This document shows, piece after piece, positions 1 through 8,732 of a stretch of DNA of 63,320 bases; position 1 is the first letter of the stretch, and each line of letters opens with the position of its first letter. The notes under the pieces were generated by a model that saw only the letters and a list, made by a program, of their open reading frames with translations, did not search any database and was not told the DNA's origin. Made by a program: the position numbers and the translations under genes. Origin of the DNA: an uncultured Clostridia bacterium (GTDB lineage: Bacteria; Bacillota; Clostridia; TANB77; CAG-508); contig CALXCM010000004.1 in the NCBI GenBank assembly GCA_944386785.1, forward strand, positions 1-63,320. Direction: 5' to 3'.

Positions 1-626
1 AATTTGTTGGAAAATATCATCCAGAACATTATTTATTAAATGACAAAGAACCAATCGCAGTTGGTCCACTAGATGTTCAAAGTTATCTATTTGAACACAA
101 AGCTGCTCAAGCAGAAGCTATGAGAAATGCAAAACAAGTTATTTTAGATGTAGCAAAAGATTTTGAAAAAATGACAGGTAGAAAATATGGACTATTTGAA
201 GAATATAAATTAGATGACGCAGAAGTTGCAATTGTTTGTATGAACTCAACTGCAGGAACAACAAAATTTGTTGTAGATAATTTAAGAAATAAAGGAATTA
301 AAGCAGGTCTTTTAAAACTTCGTGTATTTAGACCATTCCCAGCTGAAGAAATTGCAAAAGCATTATCACACCTAAAAGCTGTAGCTATTTTAGATAAAGC
401 TGATTCTTTAAATGCTGTAGGTGGAGCTTTATTCCAAGATGTTACTTCTGCAATGTATGTAAATAAAGAAAATGTACCTTGTGTAAACTATATATATGGT
501 ATTGGTGGTAGAGATACAAGAGCAGATGAAATAGAAGAAGTATATAATGATTTATTAGAAATTGCAAAATCAGGAAAAGTAGAAAATCCTTATCGTTATT
601 TTGGATTAAGAAAGGAGGCAAAATAA
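1..626 (+). CDS. porA: Pyruvate:ferredoxin oxidoreductase, alpha subunit (5' truncated)
   Basis: The reading frame is open from base 3 to the TAA at 624-626, so only the C-terminal part of the gene is present. The product is the alpha subunit of pyruvate:ferredoxin oxidoreductase, which with thiamine pyrophosphate converts pyruvate and CoA to acetyl-CoA, CO2 and reduced ferredoxin in the cytoplasm of anaerobes. The visible part matches the family: a GPLDVQSY segment, then the domain with LRVFRPFP and the AILDKADS segment, and a YGIGGRD motif near the end. It ends two bases before porB, so the two are one operon with separate alpha and beta subunits. No gamma or delta subunit is visible; those may lie upstream. 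Codon use is typical of the window (AGA and CGT for Arg, no CGG). Confidence 0.93.
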   Translation, partial: FVGKYHPEHYLLNDKEPIAVGPLDVQSYLFEHKAAQAEAMRNAKQVILDVAKDFEKMTGRKYGLFEEYKLDDAEVAIVCMNSTAGTTKFVVDNLRNKGIKAGLLKLRVFRPFPAEEIAKALSHLKAVAILDKADSLNAVGGALFQDVTSAMYVNKENVPCVNYIYGIGGRDTRADEIEEVYNDLLEIAKSGKVENPYRYFGLRKEAK

Positions 627-627
627 T

Positions 628-1581
628 ATGGCATATAATTTAAAAGAAGTTGTGGCAAATAAGCCTTCAAGATTTACATCAGGACATAGAATGTGCGCTG
701 GTTGTGGAGCTCCACCAGCTGCAAGAATGATAATGAGAGCTCTAAAACCAGAAGACCATGCAGTGGTAGCTGGAGCTACTGGATGTATGGAAGTTTCAAC
801 ATTTATTTATCCATATACAGCTTGGACTGATTCTTTTATACATACTGCATTTGAATGTGCTGGTGCTACAATATCAGGTGTGGAAGCTGCATACCATTCA
901 ATGAAAAAACAAGGAAAATTACCAAAAGATGTTGAAACAAAATTCATCGCTTTTGGTGGAGATGGTGGAACTTATGATATAGGTCTTCAAAGTTTATCAG
1001 GAGCAATGGAGCGTGGTCATGATATTACTTATGTATGTTATGATAATGGAGCATATATGAATACAGGTATTCAGCGTTCATCTGCAACACCAAAATTTGC
1101 AGATACAACAACATCACCTGCAGGAAAAGTAATTCCTGGTAAAGCACAACCTAGAAAAGATTTAACTAAAATTATGGTTGGACATCATATTCCATATGTT
1201 GCTCAAACTATTGGATATATGAATTTTAAAGATTTATATGAAAAAGCTGAAAAAGCAATCTATACAGAAGGTCCAGCATTTTTAAATGTTTTAGCACCAT
1301 GTCCTAGAGGTTGGGGATATCCAACAGACATGTTAATGCAAATAAATAAATTAGCTGTTGAAACATGTTATTGGCCATTATATGAAGTAGTAAATGGAAA
1401 ATATAAAATAAACTATAAGCCAGCTAAAAAATTACCAGTAGAAGAATTCTTAAGACCACAAAAAAGATTTAAACATATGTTTAAACCAGGTAATGAATGG
1501 ATGATAGAAGAATTCCAAAAACTAGTTGATGAAAGATGGCAAGAATTATTAGACTTAGAAGAAATAACAAACAAAGAATAA
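628..1581 (+). CDS. porB: Pyruvate:ferredoxin oxidoreductase, beta subunit
   Basis: This 317-residue protein is the TPP-binding beta subunit of the oxidoreductase. It has the N-terminal cluster cysteines (CAGCG near residue 24 and ATGCMEV further on), a late cysteine in APCPRGW, and the TPP/Mg motif GGDGGTYDIG followed by the YDNGAYMNTG segment. Length is typical for a separate beta subunit. The ATG at 628 is preceded by an AGGAGG ribosome-binding site inside the end of porA, so translation is coupled. A rho-independent terminator follows at 1594. The ferredoxin encoded convergently at 2282-2452 is a plausible electron acceptor, which is inference from proximity. Confidence 0.95.
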   Translation: MAYNLKEVVANKPSRFTSGHRMCAGCGAPPAARMIMRALKPEDHAVVAGATGCMEVSTFIYPYTAWTDSFIHTAFECAGATISGVEAAYHSMKKQGKLPKDVETKFIAFGGDGGTYDIGLQSLSGAMERGHDITYVCYDNGAYMNTGIQRSSATPKFADTTTSPAGKVIPGKAQPRKDLTKIMVGHHIPYVAQTIGYMNFKDLYEKAEKAIYTEGPAFLNVLAPCPRGWGYPTDMLMQINKLAVETCYWPLYEVVNGKYKINYKPAKKLPVEEFLRPQKRFKHMFKPGNEWMIEEFQKLVDERWQELLDLEEITNKE

Positions 1582-1593
1582 AATATAAAACTT

Positions 1594-1630
1594 TAGGATT
1601 AAGGAAAACACTTCTTAATCCTATTTTATT
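1594..1630 (+). terminator. Rho-independent terminator after porAB
   Basis: A 10-bp perfect stem (TAGGATTAAG at 1594-1603 with CTTAATCCTA at 1614-1623) is followed by a T-rich tract. It ends the porAB transcript. Confidence 0.8.
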
Positions 1631-1730
1631 TTATTTGATATTATCTATGTAAAGTGGTATAATAGGTATATAGAGTTGTTTTTTGTTGGAATAGGTCTTT
1701 TTCTATTCCAGGACATGATAGGGGGTAAAC

Positions 1731-2228
1731 ATGATGAATACAGACTCTAAAATTTTTTACCTAGATGGTCTTACTTTGGTTTATACCAAAATAATGGATG
1801 CCGATGTTTCAACTACGAGATTTCCTTTGCGGGAAATTTCAAAAGAAGAACTTTTAGAGGTTCGCAAAACTTGTGATTATGGATTTGTGTTTAAGAAAGA
1901 TGGTAAAACATATTTTACAGAACTTCCTAAACATTTTCCACAGATTTCAAAACTTGAAAACCTTTCAAGAAATCACTTATGTGCTGATTGTCCATGTGAC
2001 AATTTAAACATTTGTCAGAAATTCTTGAACAATTCAAGGTATATTGAAAATTATGATTATATCTCTTTAGGTTTTGAAACATTTTCAAAATATGCTGCTA
2101 AAGAATCTTTTGTGGTTTATAGTTGTAGTATTTTTGAAAACAGTAAGCACAAGGAACGGAAAAAAATTTCCATCGAAAAGTTTAATCGAGCTAAAAGAAA
2201 CATCGCAGATTTATACTTTAATTGGTAA
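1731..2228 (+). CDS. Unknown Cys-containing protein with in-frame CGG codons
   Basis: I do not recognise this 165-residue protein. It has a strong ribosome-binding site (AGGGGG, 1720s) before tandem ATGs and its own terminator downstream, so it looks like a single-gene unit. Residues about 84-95 carry a cysteine cluster (CADCPCDNLNIC), which could bind metal. Its codon use differs from its neighbours: it uses CGA, CGC and CGG for Arg, where the rest of the window almost only uses AGA and CGT. Two in-frame CGG codons (1830-1832 and 2157-2159) are read as Arg in this frame; a +1 shift at the first would hit a stop about nine codons later. It may therefore be a recent arrival, or evidence that CGG is sometimes decoded normally. 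No function is assigned. Confidence 0.7.
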   Translation: MMNTDSKIFYLDGLTLVYTKIMDADVSTTRFPLREISKEELLEVRKTCDYGFVFKKDGKTYFTELPKHFPQISKLENLSRNHLCADCPCDNLNICQKFLNNSRYIENYDYISLGFETFSKYAAKESFVVYSCSIFENSKHKERKKISIEKFNRAKRNIADLYFNW

Positions 2229-2241
2229 TAGGTAAAAAAAA

Positions 2242-2275
2242 GCTAATTGCTATTGTTTAGCAATTAGCCTTTTTT
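2242..2275. terminator. Bidirectional terminator between convergent genes
   Basis: The arms GCTAATTGC (2242-2250) and GCAATTAGC (2260-2268) form a perfect 9-bp stem. An A-run precedes it and a T-run follows, so it can terminate the plus-strand unknown gene and the minus-strand ferredoxin gene. Confidence 0.85.
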
Positions 2276-2281
2276 ATTTTA

Positions 2282-2452
2282 TTATTGTTCTTCTGGAGCT
2301 CCTACTGGACAAACTCCTGCACATGTACCACATGATATGCAAGCTGATTCATCTATTACAAATTTATCATCACCTTGTGATATACATCCTACTGGACATT
2401 CTGCTGCACATGCTCCGCATGATATACATTTATCTGTAATTTTATATGCCAT
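2282..2452 (-). CDS. 2[4Fe-4S] bacterial ferredoxin
   Basis: This 56-residue ORF encodes a small bacterial-type ferredoxin. Two CxxCxxCxxxCP motifs are complete: CISCGACAAECP (residues 9-20) and CISCGTCAGVCP (residues 38-49), each able to hold one [4Fe-4S] cluster by swapping the last Cys between halves, as is usual in clostridial ferredoxins. The ATG at 2452 has an excellent ribosome-binding site (GGGAGGTGA). It is a soluble one-electron carrier and the likely partner of the porAB enzyme encoded convergently nearby; that pairing is inference. It uses TGC-GGA in frame, with the C closing a codon, so it does not contain the CGG frameshift pattern. Confidence 0.95.
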   Translation of the reverse strand: MAYKITDKCISCGACAAECPVGCISQGDDKFVIDESACISCGTCAGVCPVGAPEEQ

Positions 2453-2496
2453 TTTTAGTCACCTCCCTAAATTTATCTGTTTCTATATATAAAATA

Positions 2497-3420
2497 TTAT
2501 ACATATTCTTCGTCTTTTACTTCTTCTTTATCTTTCTTTTCTAGTTTTTCTAATTCTTCTAATTCTTTTTTATGTTCTATTTCTTCTTCATTTATTTTTT
2601 CTTGTGTATTATCTTTTATGATTTCTATATCATTTGCTCCATATTTTTTATATGTATAGCTTTCTCCATCTTTTATTCTTACTCTTACTTGTTCTTTTAA
2701 GATTTCTACATTATCTACTTCTCCTTCTCCATCAGCTGTCTTTACAATAGCTCCAATGTTTGGAAGTTTTTTTAGTTTTTCTTCATATACTTCACTTTCA
2801 TATTTTAGGCAACACATTAATCTTCCACAATTTCCTGATATTTTAGAAGGATTTAAAGAAATATTTTGTTCTTTTGCCATTTTTATAGATACTGTCTCAA
2901 AATTATTTAAAAATGTACAACAGCATAATTCTCTACCACATACACCATTTCCACCAATTTTTTTAACTTGGTCTCTTACTCCTATTTGTCTTAATTCTAT
3001 TCTTGTTTTATAAATTGCAGCAAGTTCTCTTACTAATTCTCTAAAGTCAATTCTTCCATCTGCTGTAAAATAGAATAAAACTTTGCTATTATCAAATTTA
3101 TATTCTACATCTGTTAAATGCATATCAAGTTTATGTTCTTTAATCTTTTTTTCACATACTTTAAATGCTTCTTTTTCTTTTTTTCTACACTCTTCAAATT
3201 GCTTATGATCTTTATAATTTGCAATTCTTATTACTTTTTTTAGTGGTTGTAAAATCTTATCATCTTCTACATGGCGATTTGGTATCATTACTTCTCCATA
3301 TTCTTCCCCTTGAGATGTTTCTACAATTACTTTATCCCCTTTTCTTACTTTTAAATTTTTAGGGTTAAAGAAATATATTTTGCCTAATTTTTTAAATCTA
3401 ACTCCTATGATATTTTTCAA
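2497..3420 (-). CDS. ricT: PSP1-domain protein RicT (YaaT)
   Basis: This protein of about 307 residues belongs to the PSP1/YaaT family. In Bacillus subtilis RicT (YaaT) forms the RicA-RicF-RicT complex that affects RNase Y-dependent mRNA processing and entry into sporulation. The family's Cys-rich core is present: GRELCCCTFL and GRLMCCLKYE. The C-terminal 50 residues are a Lys/Glu-rich tail. I choose the TTG at 3418-3420, which has GGGAGG at the right distance and overlaps the holB stop; an ATG at 3435 would lie upstream of that site. The holB-yaaT order is the same as in B. subtilis, which supports the call. Confidence 0.9.
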   Translation of the reverse strand: MKNIIGVRFKKLGKIYFFNPKNLKVRKGDKVIVETSQGEEYGEVMIPNRHVEDDKILQPLKKVIRIANYKDHKQFEECRKKEKEAFKVCEKKIKEHKLDMHLTDVEYKFDNSKVLFYFTADGRIDFRELVRELAAIYKTRIELRQIGVRDQVKKIGGNGVCGRELCCCTFLNNFETVSIKMAKEQNISLNPSKISGNCGRLMCCLKYESEVYEEKLKKLPNIGAIVKTADGEGEVDNVEILKEQVRVRIKDGESYTYKKYGANDIEIIKDNTQEKINEEEIEHKKELEELEKLEKKDKEEVKDEEYV

Positions 3421-4292
3421 TTTATTTCCTCCCACATATTAAATAGCATATTATCTATACACATATCATAATTAGAATTTTGTTTTAACCTTTTTTTTGT
3501 ATCTTCCACAATTTTTATACAATTTGTGTATAAGAAATTTGTTTTTGCTTTTTTTAATAATAAAATATTTATATATTCTAAAACTTCATTAATTTCTTCT
3601 TTTGCTTTGTATATTGGTTCTGCTAAATTTAATATTTCTATTATATCTAACTTGTCCAAATTTTGTATAATTTTATTATATCTTTCGTACTCTTCTTTTT
3701 TATCTTTTAGCTTAATTAGTTTTCCTATACTTCCTTGAAAAATATCTAATGTTTCATCACTTATATCTTCATTTAAGTACATTCTTAATTCTGTATTTGA
3801 TAAATCTTCAAAATGAATTATCATACATCTAGATTTTATAGTTGGTAAAAATAAACTTTCATTTGTTCCAATTAAAATTATAGTCATATATTCTGGTGGT
3901 TCTTCTAATGTCTTTAATAAAGCGTTTTGAGCTTCTTTTGTCATCTTGTCTGCATCATCTATTATATATACTTTCTTTTTAGAAATTATAGGCTTTTCTT
4001 GAATTATTTTTTGCATATTTCTTATTTGTTCTATTTTTATTATGTTTCCATCAGGCTCTAGCACAAAAAAATCCGGATGATTATTACTTTCAAATTCTAT
4101 GCAAGATTTACAAGAAGTGCAAGTTAGATCATGCTTATTACACAAAATCCTTTTTGCAAATTCTTTTGCAATTAATTTTTTACCTATTCCTTCTGTTCCA
4201 ATAAACATATAACTATGTGCTATATTTTGATTTATTACTGTTTTTTTTAAAGTATCTTTTATTTTGTCATTTCCTATAATTTGTTCAAACAT
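3417..4292 (-). CDS. holB: DNA polymerase III delta' subunit
   Basis: HolB is part of the clamp-loader complex that places the sliding clamp on DNA. The N-terminal AAA+ domain shows a P-loop (GTEGIGKKLIA), four zinc-site cysteines (CNKHDLTCTSCKSC), a Walker B-like segment (YIIDDADKMT) and the LLKTLEEPP sensor region. The ATG at 4292 overlaps the lepB stop codon (TAATG) and has a GGGGAGA site upstream; an in-frame start 18 bases earlier is less likely. It is followed by ricT with a four-base overlap. At 291 residues it is slightly short for the family, and the C-terminal oligomerisation domain is poorly conserved. Confidence 0.92.
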   Translation of the reverse strand: MFEQIIGNDKIKDTLKKTVINQNIAHSYMFIGTEGIGKKLIAKEFAKRILCNKHDLTCTSCKSCIEFESNNHPDFFVLEPDGNIIKIEQIRNMQKIIQEKPIISKKKVYIIDDADKMTKEAQNALLKTLEEPPEYMTIILIGTNESLFLPTIKSRCMIIHFEDLSNTELRMYLNEDISDETLDIFQGSIGKLIKLKDKKEEYERYNKIIQNLDKLDIIEILNLAEPIYKAKEEINEVLEYINILLLKKAKTNFLYTNCIKIVEDTKKRLKQNSNYDMCIDNMLFNMWEEIN

Positions 4293-4924
4293 TATTTTAT
4301 TTCTCCCCATTTACTTAATGGCCATATTCTAATTACAACTGTACTTTCTATTTTTTCTAATGGAATACATCCAAAATTTCTGCAATCTGTACTGTGATTT
4401 CTATTGTCTCCCATAGCAAAAACACAATTTTCTGGAACTATAAAGTCTTTATATCCTACTCCTGTTACATCTGTAACAATTCCTGGTTGTAAGTAATCTT
4501 CTTCTAGTTTTTCACCATTTATATATACAGCTCCTTCTTTTATTTCTATATGTTCTCCTGGAAGTCCTATTACTCTTTTTATATAGCTTCTTTTACCAAT
4601 TTCTAAGAAATTATGCACAAACCAACTAAATCCTGTTCTTTCTTCATATTTAGCTACTGGATTTTCATTATCTAATTCTGATTCTAAATATCTTACTTTA
4701 GCTGGTTCTTCAAATGTTATAATTTCTCCTCTTTTTGGCAGAGTTTTTGTTGTTCTTCCCCATCTATTAAGCCATAATCTTTCATCTTGAACTAATGTTG
4801 GATACATTGATTCTTGCTTTACTATTGTTGGTGTTCCTATAAAATATCTAAATAACATTGCTAATACTAGTGCAATTATTATACAATATACCCATTCTAA
4901 GGCTTCTCTTAATTTTGGATTCAA
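4292..4924 (-). CDS. lepB: Signal peptidase I
   Basis: This type I signal peptidase (210 residues) is an S26 membrane serine protease that removes signal peptides from exported proteins. One N-terminal transmembrane helix (about residues 12-30) is followed by the catalytic Ser motif (QESMYPTL) and the catalytic Lys motif (YIKRVIGLPGE), and later by GDNRNHSTDCRNFG. The start is TTG at 4922-4924 with GGAGAG upstream. A strong promoter lies just before it (4954-4982), so lepB-holB-ricT can be transcribed separately from the division cluster. Likely substrates in the window include both giant adhesins and the carboxypeptidase at 57069. Confidence 0.95.
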   Translation of the reverse strand: MNPKLREALEWVYCIIIALVLAMLFRYFIGTPTIVKQESMYPTLVQDERLWLNRWGRTTKTLPKRGEIITFEEPAKVRYLESELDNENPVAKYEERTGFSWFVHNFLEIGKRSYIKRVIGLPGEHIEIKEGAVYINGEKLEEDYLQPGIVTDVTGVGYKDFIVPENCVFAMGDNRNHSTDCRNFGCIPLEKIESTVVIRIWPLSKWGEIK

Positions 4925-4953
4925 ATTTATCTCTCCTTTGTTTAAACAATATA

Positions 4954-4982
4954 ATTATACTAGATTTTAGGTCTGATTTCAA
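4954..4982 (-). promoter_or_regulatory. Sigma-A-type promoter for lepB-holB-ricT
   Basis: On the minus strand TTGAAA (4977-4982) and TATAAT (4954-4959) are separated by exactly 17 bases, a near-consensus housekeeping promoter. It lies about 30 bases before the lepB start. Confidence 0.8.
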
Positions 4983-4985
4983 GAT

Positions 4986-6431
4986 TTATTTACTCTTTGT
5001 TGGTACTCTAATTACAACTTCTGTACCTTGACCTACTACACTTTTTATATCTATACTTCCACCATTTTTGTCTAATATTTCTTTTGCAATTGAAAGACCA
5101 AGACCAGTTCCACCCATTTCTCTTGTACGCGCTTTATCAACACGATAAAATCTTTCAAATATTCTACTTAAGTCTTCTTCTGGTATTCCTATACCATTGT
5201 CAAATATTTTTATATATGCATCATTATATACAAATCCCACATATATTTTAATTTCTCCACCATCTGGTGTGTATTTTATACTATTTGTTAATATATTTAA
5301 TACAACTCTTTCTATATCATATTTATCTGCATATACTGGCGGAACATCTGCTGTTACAAAACAATTTACTGTGTGATTTTTCTTTTTAATTTCTATTGCT
5401 AGCTTGTCCTGACATTTTTTAACTAAGTCACCTAAATCAAATGACTCTTTTTGAGTGTTTTTCTTATTACTATCATACCTAGATAAAGTTAATAAGTCAG
5501 TAACTAATTTTGCCATTCTTCTTGCTTCTGTTGCAATTACATTTAAGAATTTATTTTCCGTTTCTTTATCATATTCTCCTTCTAAAAGTGTATCTGCATA
5601 ACCCATTATTGATGTAATTGGGGTTTTTAGTTCATGTGATACATCTGCAACTAATTCTTTTTGCATATTATCTAATTTTACATGTTCCGTAATATCTTGA
5701 ATTACTGCTATAACCCCATTTGGTCTTTCTTGTTCATCTTTAAATGGTGCAAAAAATACATTTACATATCTATCGTCTACTCTAATTCTTTGTTCTGTTG
5801 ATGTCCAACTTTCTAAATAAATTATTTTTTCCATATTTATATTTAATTTAAATTTGTTAAATATATCTTCAAATGTATTGTCTTCTGGTCTTATACTTAA
5901 GAACTTTTTAGCAGCCGGATTTATTAAGATGATTTCACCTTTTCTATTAAACGCTATTATTCCATCTGTCATATGTAAAAGTATTGTTTCTATTTGATTT
6001 TTTTGTGTTGAAACTTCACTTAATTTTTCTTTTAGTTCTGTTGTCATCATGCCAAATACATTTTCTAAATCATATGAATTGTTTTTTCCTTTTTTATTTT
6101 TCTTTTTACTATTCCCATCTTCATCTGTTATTTCTTCTGCACTTTTTATTAGTTTATTTATTGGATATATAACAAATTTTGATAAAAATGTTGCAATAAG
6201 TATTCCTACTATTGTAAATATAACAGCACATATTGCAAGAGTTATTTTAGTATTTGTCTCTAAATTTTGTATCAAATTTAAAAATTGTTCTTGGCTTTCA
6301 ATATTTCCTAATTCTAACTCTCCATTAATTAAATTTAATGAATTCAAGAAAAATATTCCTAGTCCTGCAATAATTACAATTCCTATTAAGAAAAATAATA
6401 ATATTATTTTATATTGTACATTTCTAAACAT
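4986..6431 (-). CDS. Membrane sensor histidine kinase, WalK/PhoR-like
   Basis: This 481-residue protein has two N-terminal transmembrane helices around a short extracellular loop (roughly residues 30-60), then a HAMP segment, a PAS domain (about 140-250), the HisKA motif with the phospho-accepting His (SHELKTPITSI), and a HATPase domain (NILTNSIKYTPDGG, DNGIGIPEEDL, GGTGLGLSIAKEI). HAMP-PAS-HisKA-HATPase is the layout of WalK and PhoR. There is no adjacent response regulator; the WalR-like regulator at 22489-23232 is a candidate partner, which is inference. It sits after murG with a short gap, which suits a kinase that monitors the cell wall. The ATG at 6431 has AAGGAAG upstream. Confidence 0.88.
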   Translation of the reverse strand: MFRNVQYKIILLFFLIGIVIIAGLGIFFLNSLNLINGELELGNIESQEQFLNLIQNLETNTKITLAICAVIFTIVGILIATFLSKFVIYPINKLIKSAEEITDEDGNSKKKNKKGKNNSYDLENVFGMMTTELKEKLSEVSTQKNQIETILLHMTDGIIAFNRKGEIILINPAAKKFLSIRPEDNTFEDIFNKFKLNINMEKIIYLESWTSTEQRIRVDDRYVNVFFAPFKDEQERPNGVIAVIQDITEHVKLDNMQKELVADVSHELKTPITSIMGYADTLLEGEYDKETENKFLNVIATEARRMAKLVTDLLTLSRYDSNKKNTQKESFDLGDLVKKCQDKLAIEIKKKNHTVNCFVTADVPPVYADKYDIERVVLNILTNSIKYTPDGGEIKIYVGFVYNDAYIKIFDNGIGIPEEDLSRIFERFYRVDKARTREMGGTGLGLSIAKEILDKNGGSIDIKSVVGQGTEVVIRVPTKSK

Positions 6432-6443
6432 TTTTTACTTCCT

Positions 6444-7559
6444 TTATTTAACTAATTTTTTTATTTCTGAATATATTTTTTGTGTTGCATCTGTTACTGA
6501 AACAGTTAGTGCTTTATTTCCCATTTGTTCTAGTTTTTCTTTATCTAAAACAATTTCATCTAATCTTTTATTTAGTTTTTCTCCTGTTAGTTCATCATTT
6601 AAAATTATCTTTGCAGCTCCTATGTTTTCTAATACTTTTGCATTATATAATTGATGATTATGACTAACATTTGGAAGTGGTACAAGTATTGCAGGCTTTC
6701 CTAAGTTTGATATTTCTGTAATTGTCATCGCTCCACTTCTTGAAATAATTACATCTGCTATATTCATAATTTCTTCCATGTTATATATGTATGGAATAGC
6801 TTTGATATTTTCTATATAGTTTATATTAATATTACTATTTTCTAGTTCTTCTTTTATAACATCATACTGTTTAGGTCCTGTTGCCCAAATCATTTGGTAA
6901 TTCTTATTTTCTTTTTTCTTTATTATTTCTATTATTGCATAATTTATTTTTTTTGCTCCTTGGCTTCCACCAAATACTAGAACTATTGGCTTTGTTTCTT
7001 TTAGCCCAAGTTCATTTAATATTTTTTGTTTTTCTTCTTTTGTATAATCTTTTTTTCTAATTTTTACAGGTGTTCCTGTCCAGACTATATTTTTTGCATT
7101 TTTTATTCTTGGTATTGCATCTTTAAATGAAACTAAAATTGTATCTGTTTTTTTAGCAAGCATTTTTACAGCTTTACCTGGAAAAGCATTACTTTCATGT
7201 AATAAGGTTGGTATTTTTAAGCTATGTGCTGCAGTTATTGTTGCACCACAAATATATCCCCCAGTACCTATTACAATGTCTGGTTTAAATTCTTTTATTA
7301 TTTTTTTAGCTTCTCCTAATCCTTTAAATGTTTTATACATTTTTTTAATATTTTCTATTGTTAATTTTGCACTTAATCCATAAGCATCTATTGTTTTTAA
7401 TTCATATCCTGCTCTTTGAACTAAGTCATTTTCTAGTCCTCTTGTAGTTCCTATAAAAATTATTTTTGAATCTTTTTCTTCTTCTTTTATTTTATTTGCT
7501 ATTGCAATTCCTGGGTTTATATGTCCTGCTGTTCCAGCTGCTGCAATAATTACTCTCAT
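6444..7559 (-). CDS. murG: UDP-GlcNAc:lipid I transferase MurG
   Basis: MurG adds GlcNAc to undecaprenyl-pyrophosphoryl-MurNAc-pentapeptide (lipid I) to make lipid II on the inner face of the membrane. Visible family motifs are the N-terminal glycine loop GTAGHINPG, the mid-protein GGSQGAKKIN, and the donor-site SRSGAMTITE with PLPNVSHNHQ. I place the start at the ATG at 7557-7559 (MRVIIAAAG), with AAAGGA at good spacing; in-frame alternatives up to 7577 lack proper spacing. It directly follows ftsW, as in many dcw clusters. At 371 residues it has the normal length. Confidence 0.95.
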   Translation of the reverse strand: MRVIIAAAGTAGHINPGIAIANKIKEEEKDSKIIFIGTTRGLENDLVQRAGYELKTIDAYGLSAKLTIENIKKMYKTFKGLGEAKKIIKEFKPDIVIGTGGYICGATITAAHSLKIPTLLHESNAFPGKAVKMLAKKTDTILVSFKDAIPRIKNAKNIVWTGTPVKIRKKDYTKEEKQKILNELGLKETKPIVLVFGGSQGAKKINYAIIEIIKKKENKNYQMIWATGPKQYDVIKEELENSNININYIENIKAIPYIYNMEEIMNIADVIISRSGAMTITEISNLGKPAILVPLPNVSHNHQLYNAKVLENIGAAKIILNDELTGEKLNKRLDEIVLDKEKLEQMGNKALTVSVTDATQKIYSEIKKLVK

Positions 7560-7583
7560 TATTTTCATTCCTTTCAAAAAAAT

Positions 7584-8712
7584 TTAAGATTTTGCACTTG
7601 CCCTTGAAATATTTAAGAGTATTCCCATCTCACAAAGTAAAATAAACAGTGCTGTTCCTCCATAACTAAAAAATGGCAGTGGCATTCCTGTGGCTGGCAT
7701 TGAAGATGTTACAACAGCTACATTTATAATTACTTGAATTCCAACTAATGCTGTAATTCCTATTGCAAGTAAACTTCCAAACATGTCTGGCGCTTTCATT
7801 GCAATAAGTACACCTCTCCAAATAAATATTGCAAATAATATTAAAACAATTGCACAACCAATAAAACCTAATTCTTCTCCTAAAATTGAAAAAATAAAGT
7901 CATTATGTGGTTCTGGTATGTATAAATATTTTTGTTTACTTTCTCCGAAGGCCTGCTCCAAATAGTCCTCCAGATCCTATTGCATATAAACTTTGTATAA
8001 CCTGCCAACCAGTATCTGAGGCATCTTTCCAAGGATCTAAAAATGTTATTACCCTTTGCAATCTATATGGCTCTTTTATTATAAGCAAAATCATTGCTGG
8101 AATTCCGAACAACACCACCTGTTACTAAAAAGTGCCAAATCTACATCCTGCCATTATCATCATGATTGAACAAATTCCAATTATGACTACTGATGCACTA
8201 AAGTGTGGTTGTAAAAGTAATAAAACTATTATTGGTGCAAGAAGTAAAATATGTTTTATAAATCCTGTACCATAGTTTTTTAGACTATCTCTATTTTTTG
8301 CTAATATTCCTGCATAAAATATTATCATTAATATTTTTACAAGCTCTGATGGCTGAATAGATAATGTTTCTGTTACATATATCCATCTTTTAGCACCATT
8401 TACTGTCCTTCCTGCAACTAGTACTAGCACAAGCAAAATAAGTGAAATCCACCATGCGTGTTTATAAAATTTTTGATAAAATCTATAATCTATTTTTGAT
8501 ATAAAAAGCATTGCTACAATTCCAAGAAGTGCAAATATAAGCTGTCTTGAAAAATATGAATAACTATTTCCACTTTCTGCTAAAGCAGATGGAGAACTTG
8601 CAGACAACAACATAACTAATCCTATAGATAATAAAAGCATTATTGTTATTACTAATGTAAAATCTATTGGATTATTTACGAAACTTGAAAAACTTTTTTT
8701 CTTTTTCGCCAT
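7584..8712 (-). CDS. ftsW: SEDS lipid II polymerase FtsW/SpoVE, with two CGG +1 sites and a 1-nt deficit
   Basis: This SEDS-family polytopic membrane protein polymerises lipid II with a cognate class B PBP. Three separate frames carry it. The first 195 residues hold the N-terminal helices (LLLQPHFSASV); the next piece reads PYRLQRVITFLDPW and QVIQSLYAIGSGGLFGAGL; the last holds YIPEPHNDFIFSILGEELGF. An extra C at 7947 (codon CGG 7945-7947) and another at 8107 (8105-8107), each before GGA, explain two breaks. A third lies in a T5 run (8127-8131), where a sixth T or a -1 slip is needed to read FLVTGG. With these taken into account the protein is about 375 residues, normal for the family. The start ATG at 8712 has GGAAGG upstream. 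Confidence 0.88.
7945..7947 (-). other. In-frame CGG, apparent +1 frameshift site (ftsW, second)
   Basis: The minus strand reads GGC CTT C GGA GAA. Zero-frame reading gives CGG AGA AAG and then TAA. Skipping C gives GAGLGESKQKY, with the Gly that is conserved in SEDS proteins. Confidence 0.85.
8105..8107 (-). other. In-frame CGG, apparent +1 frameshift site (ftsW, first)
   Basis: The minus strand reads GGT GTT GTT C GGA ATT CCA. Skipping C gives VVGIPAMILL. Interpretation depends on first correcting the T5 run 20 bases upstream, so this is the least clean of the twelve sites. Confidence 0.6.
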
Positions 8713-8732
8713 TTTTTACTTTCCTTCCCTTT

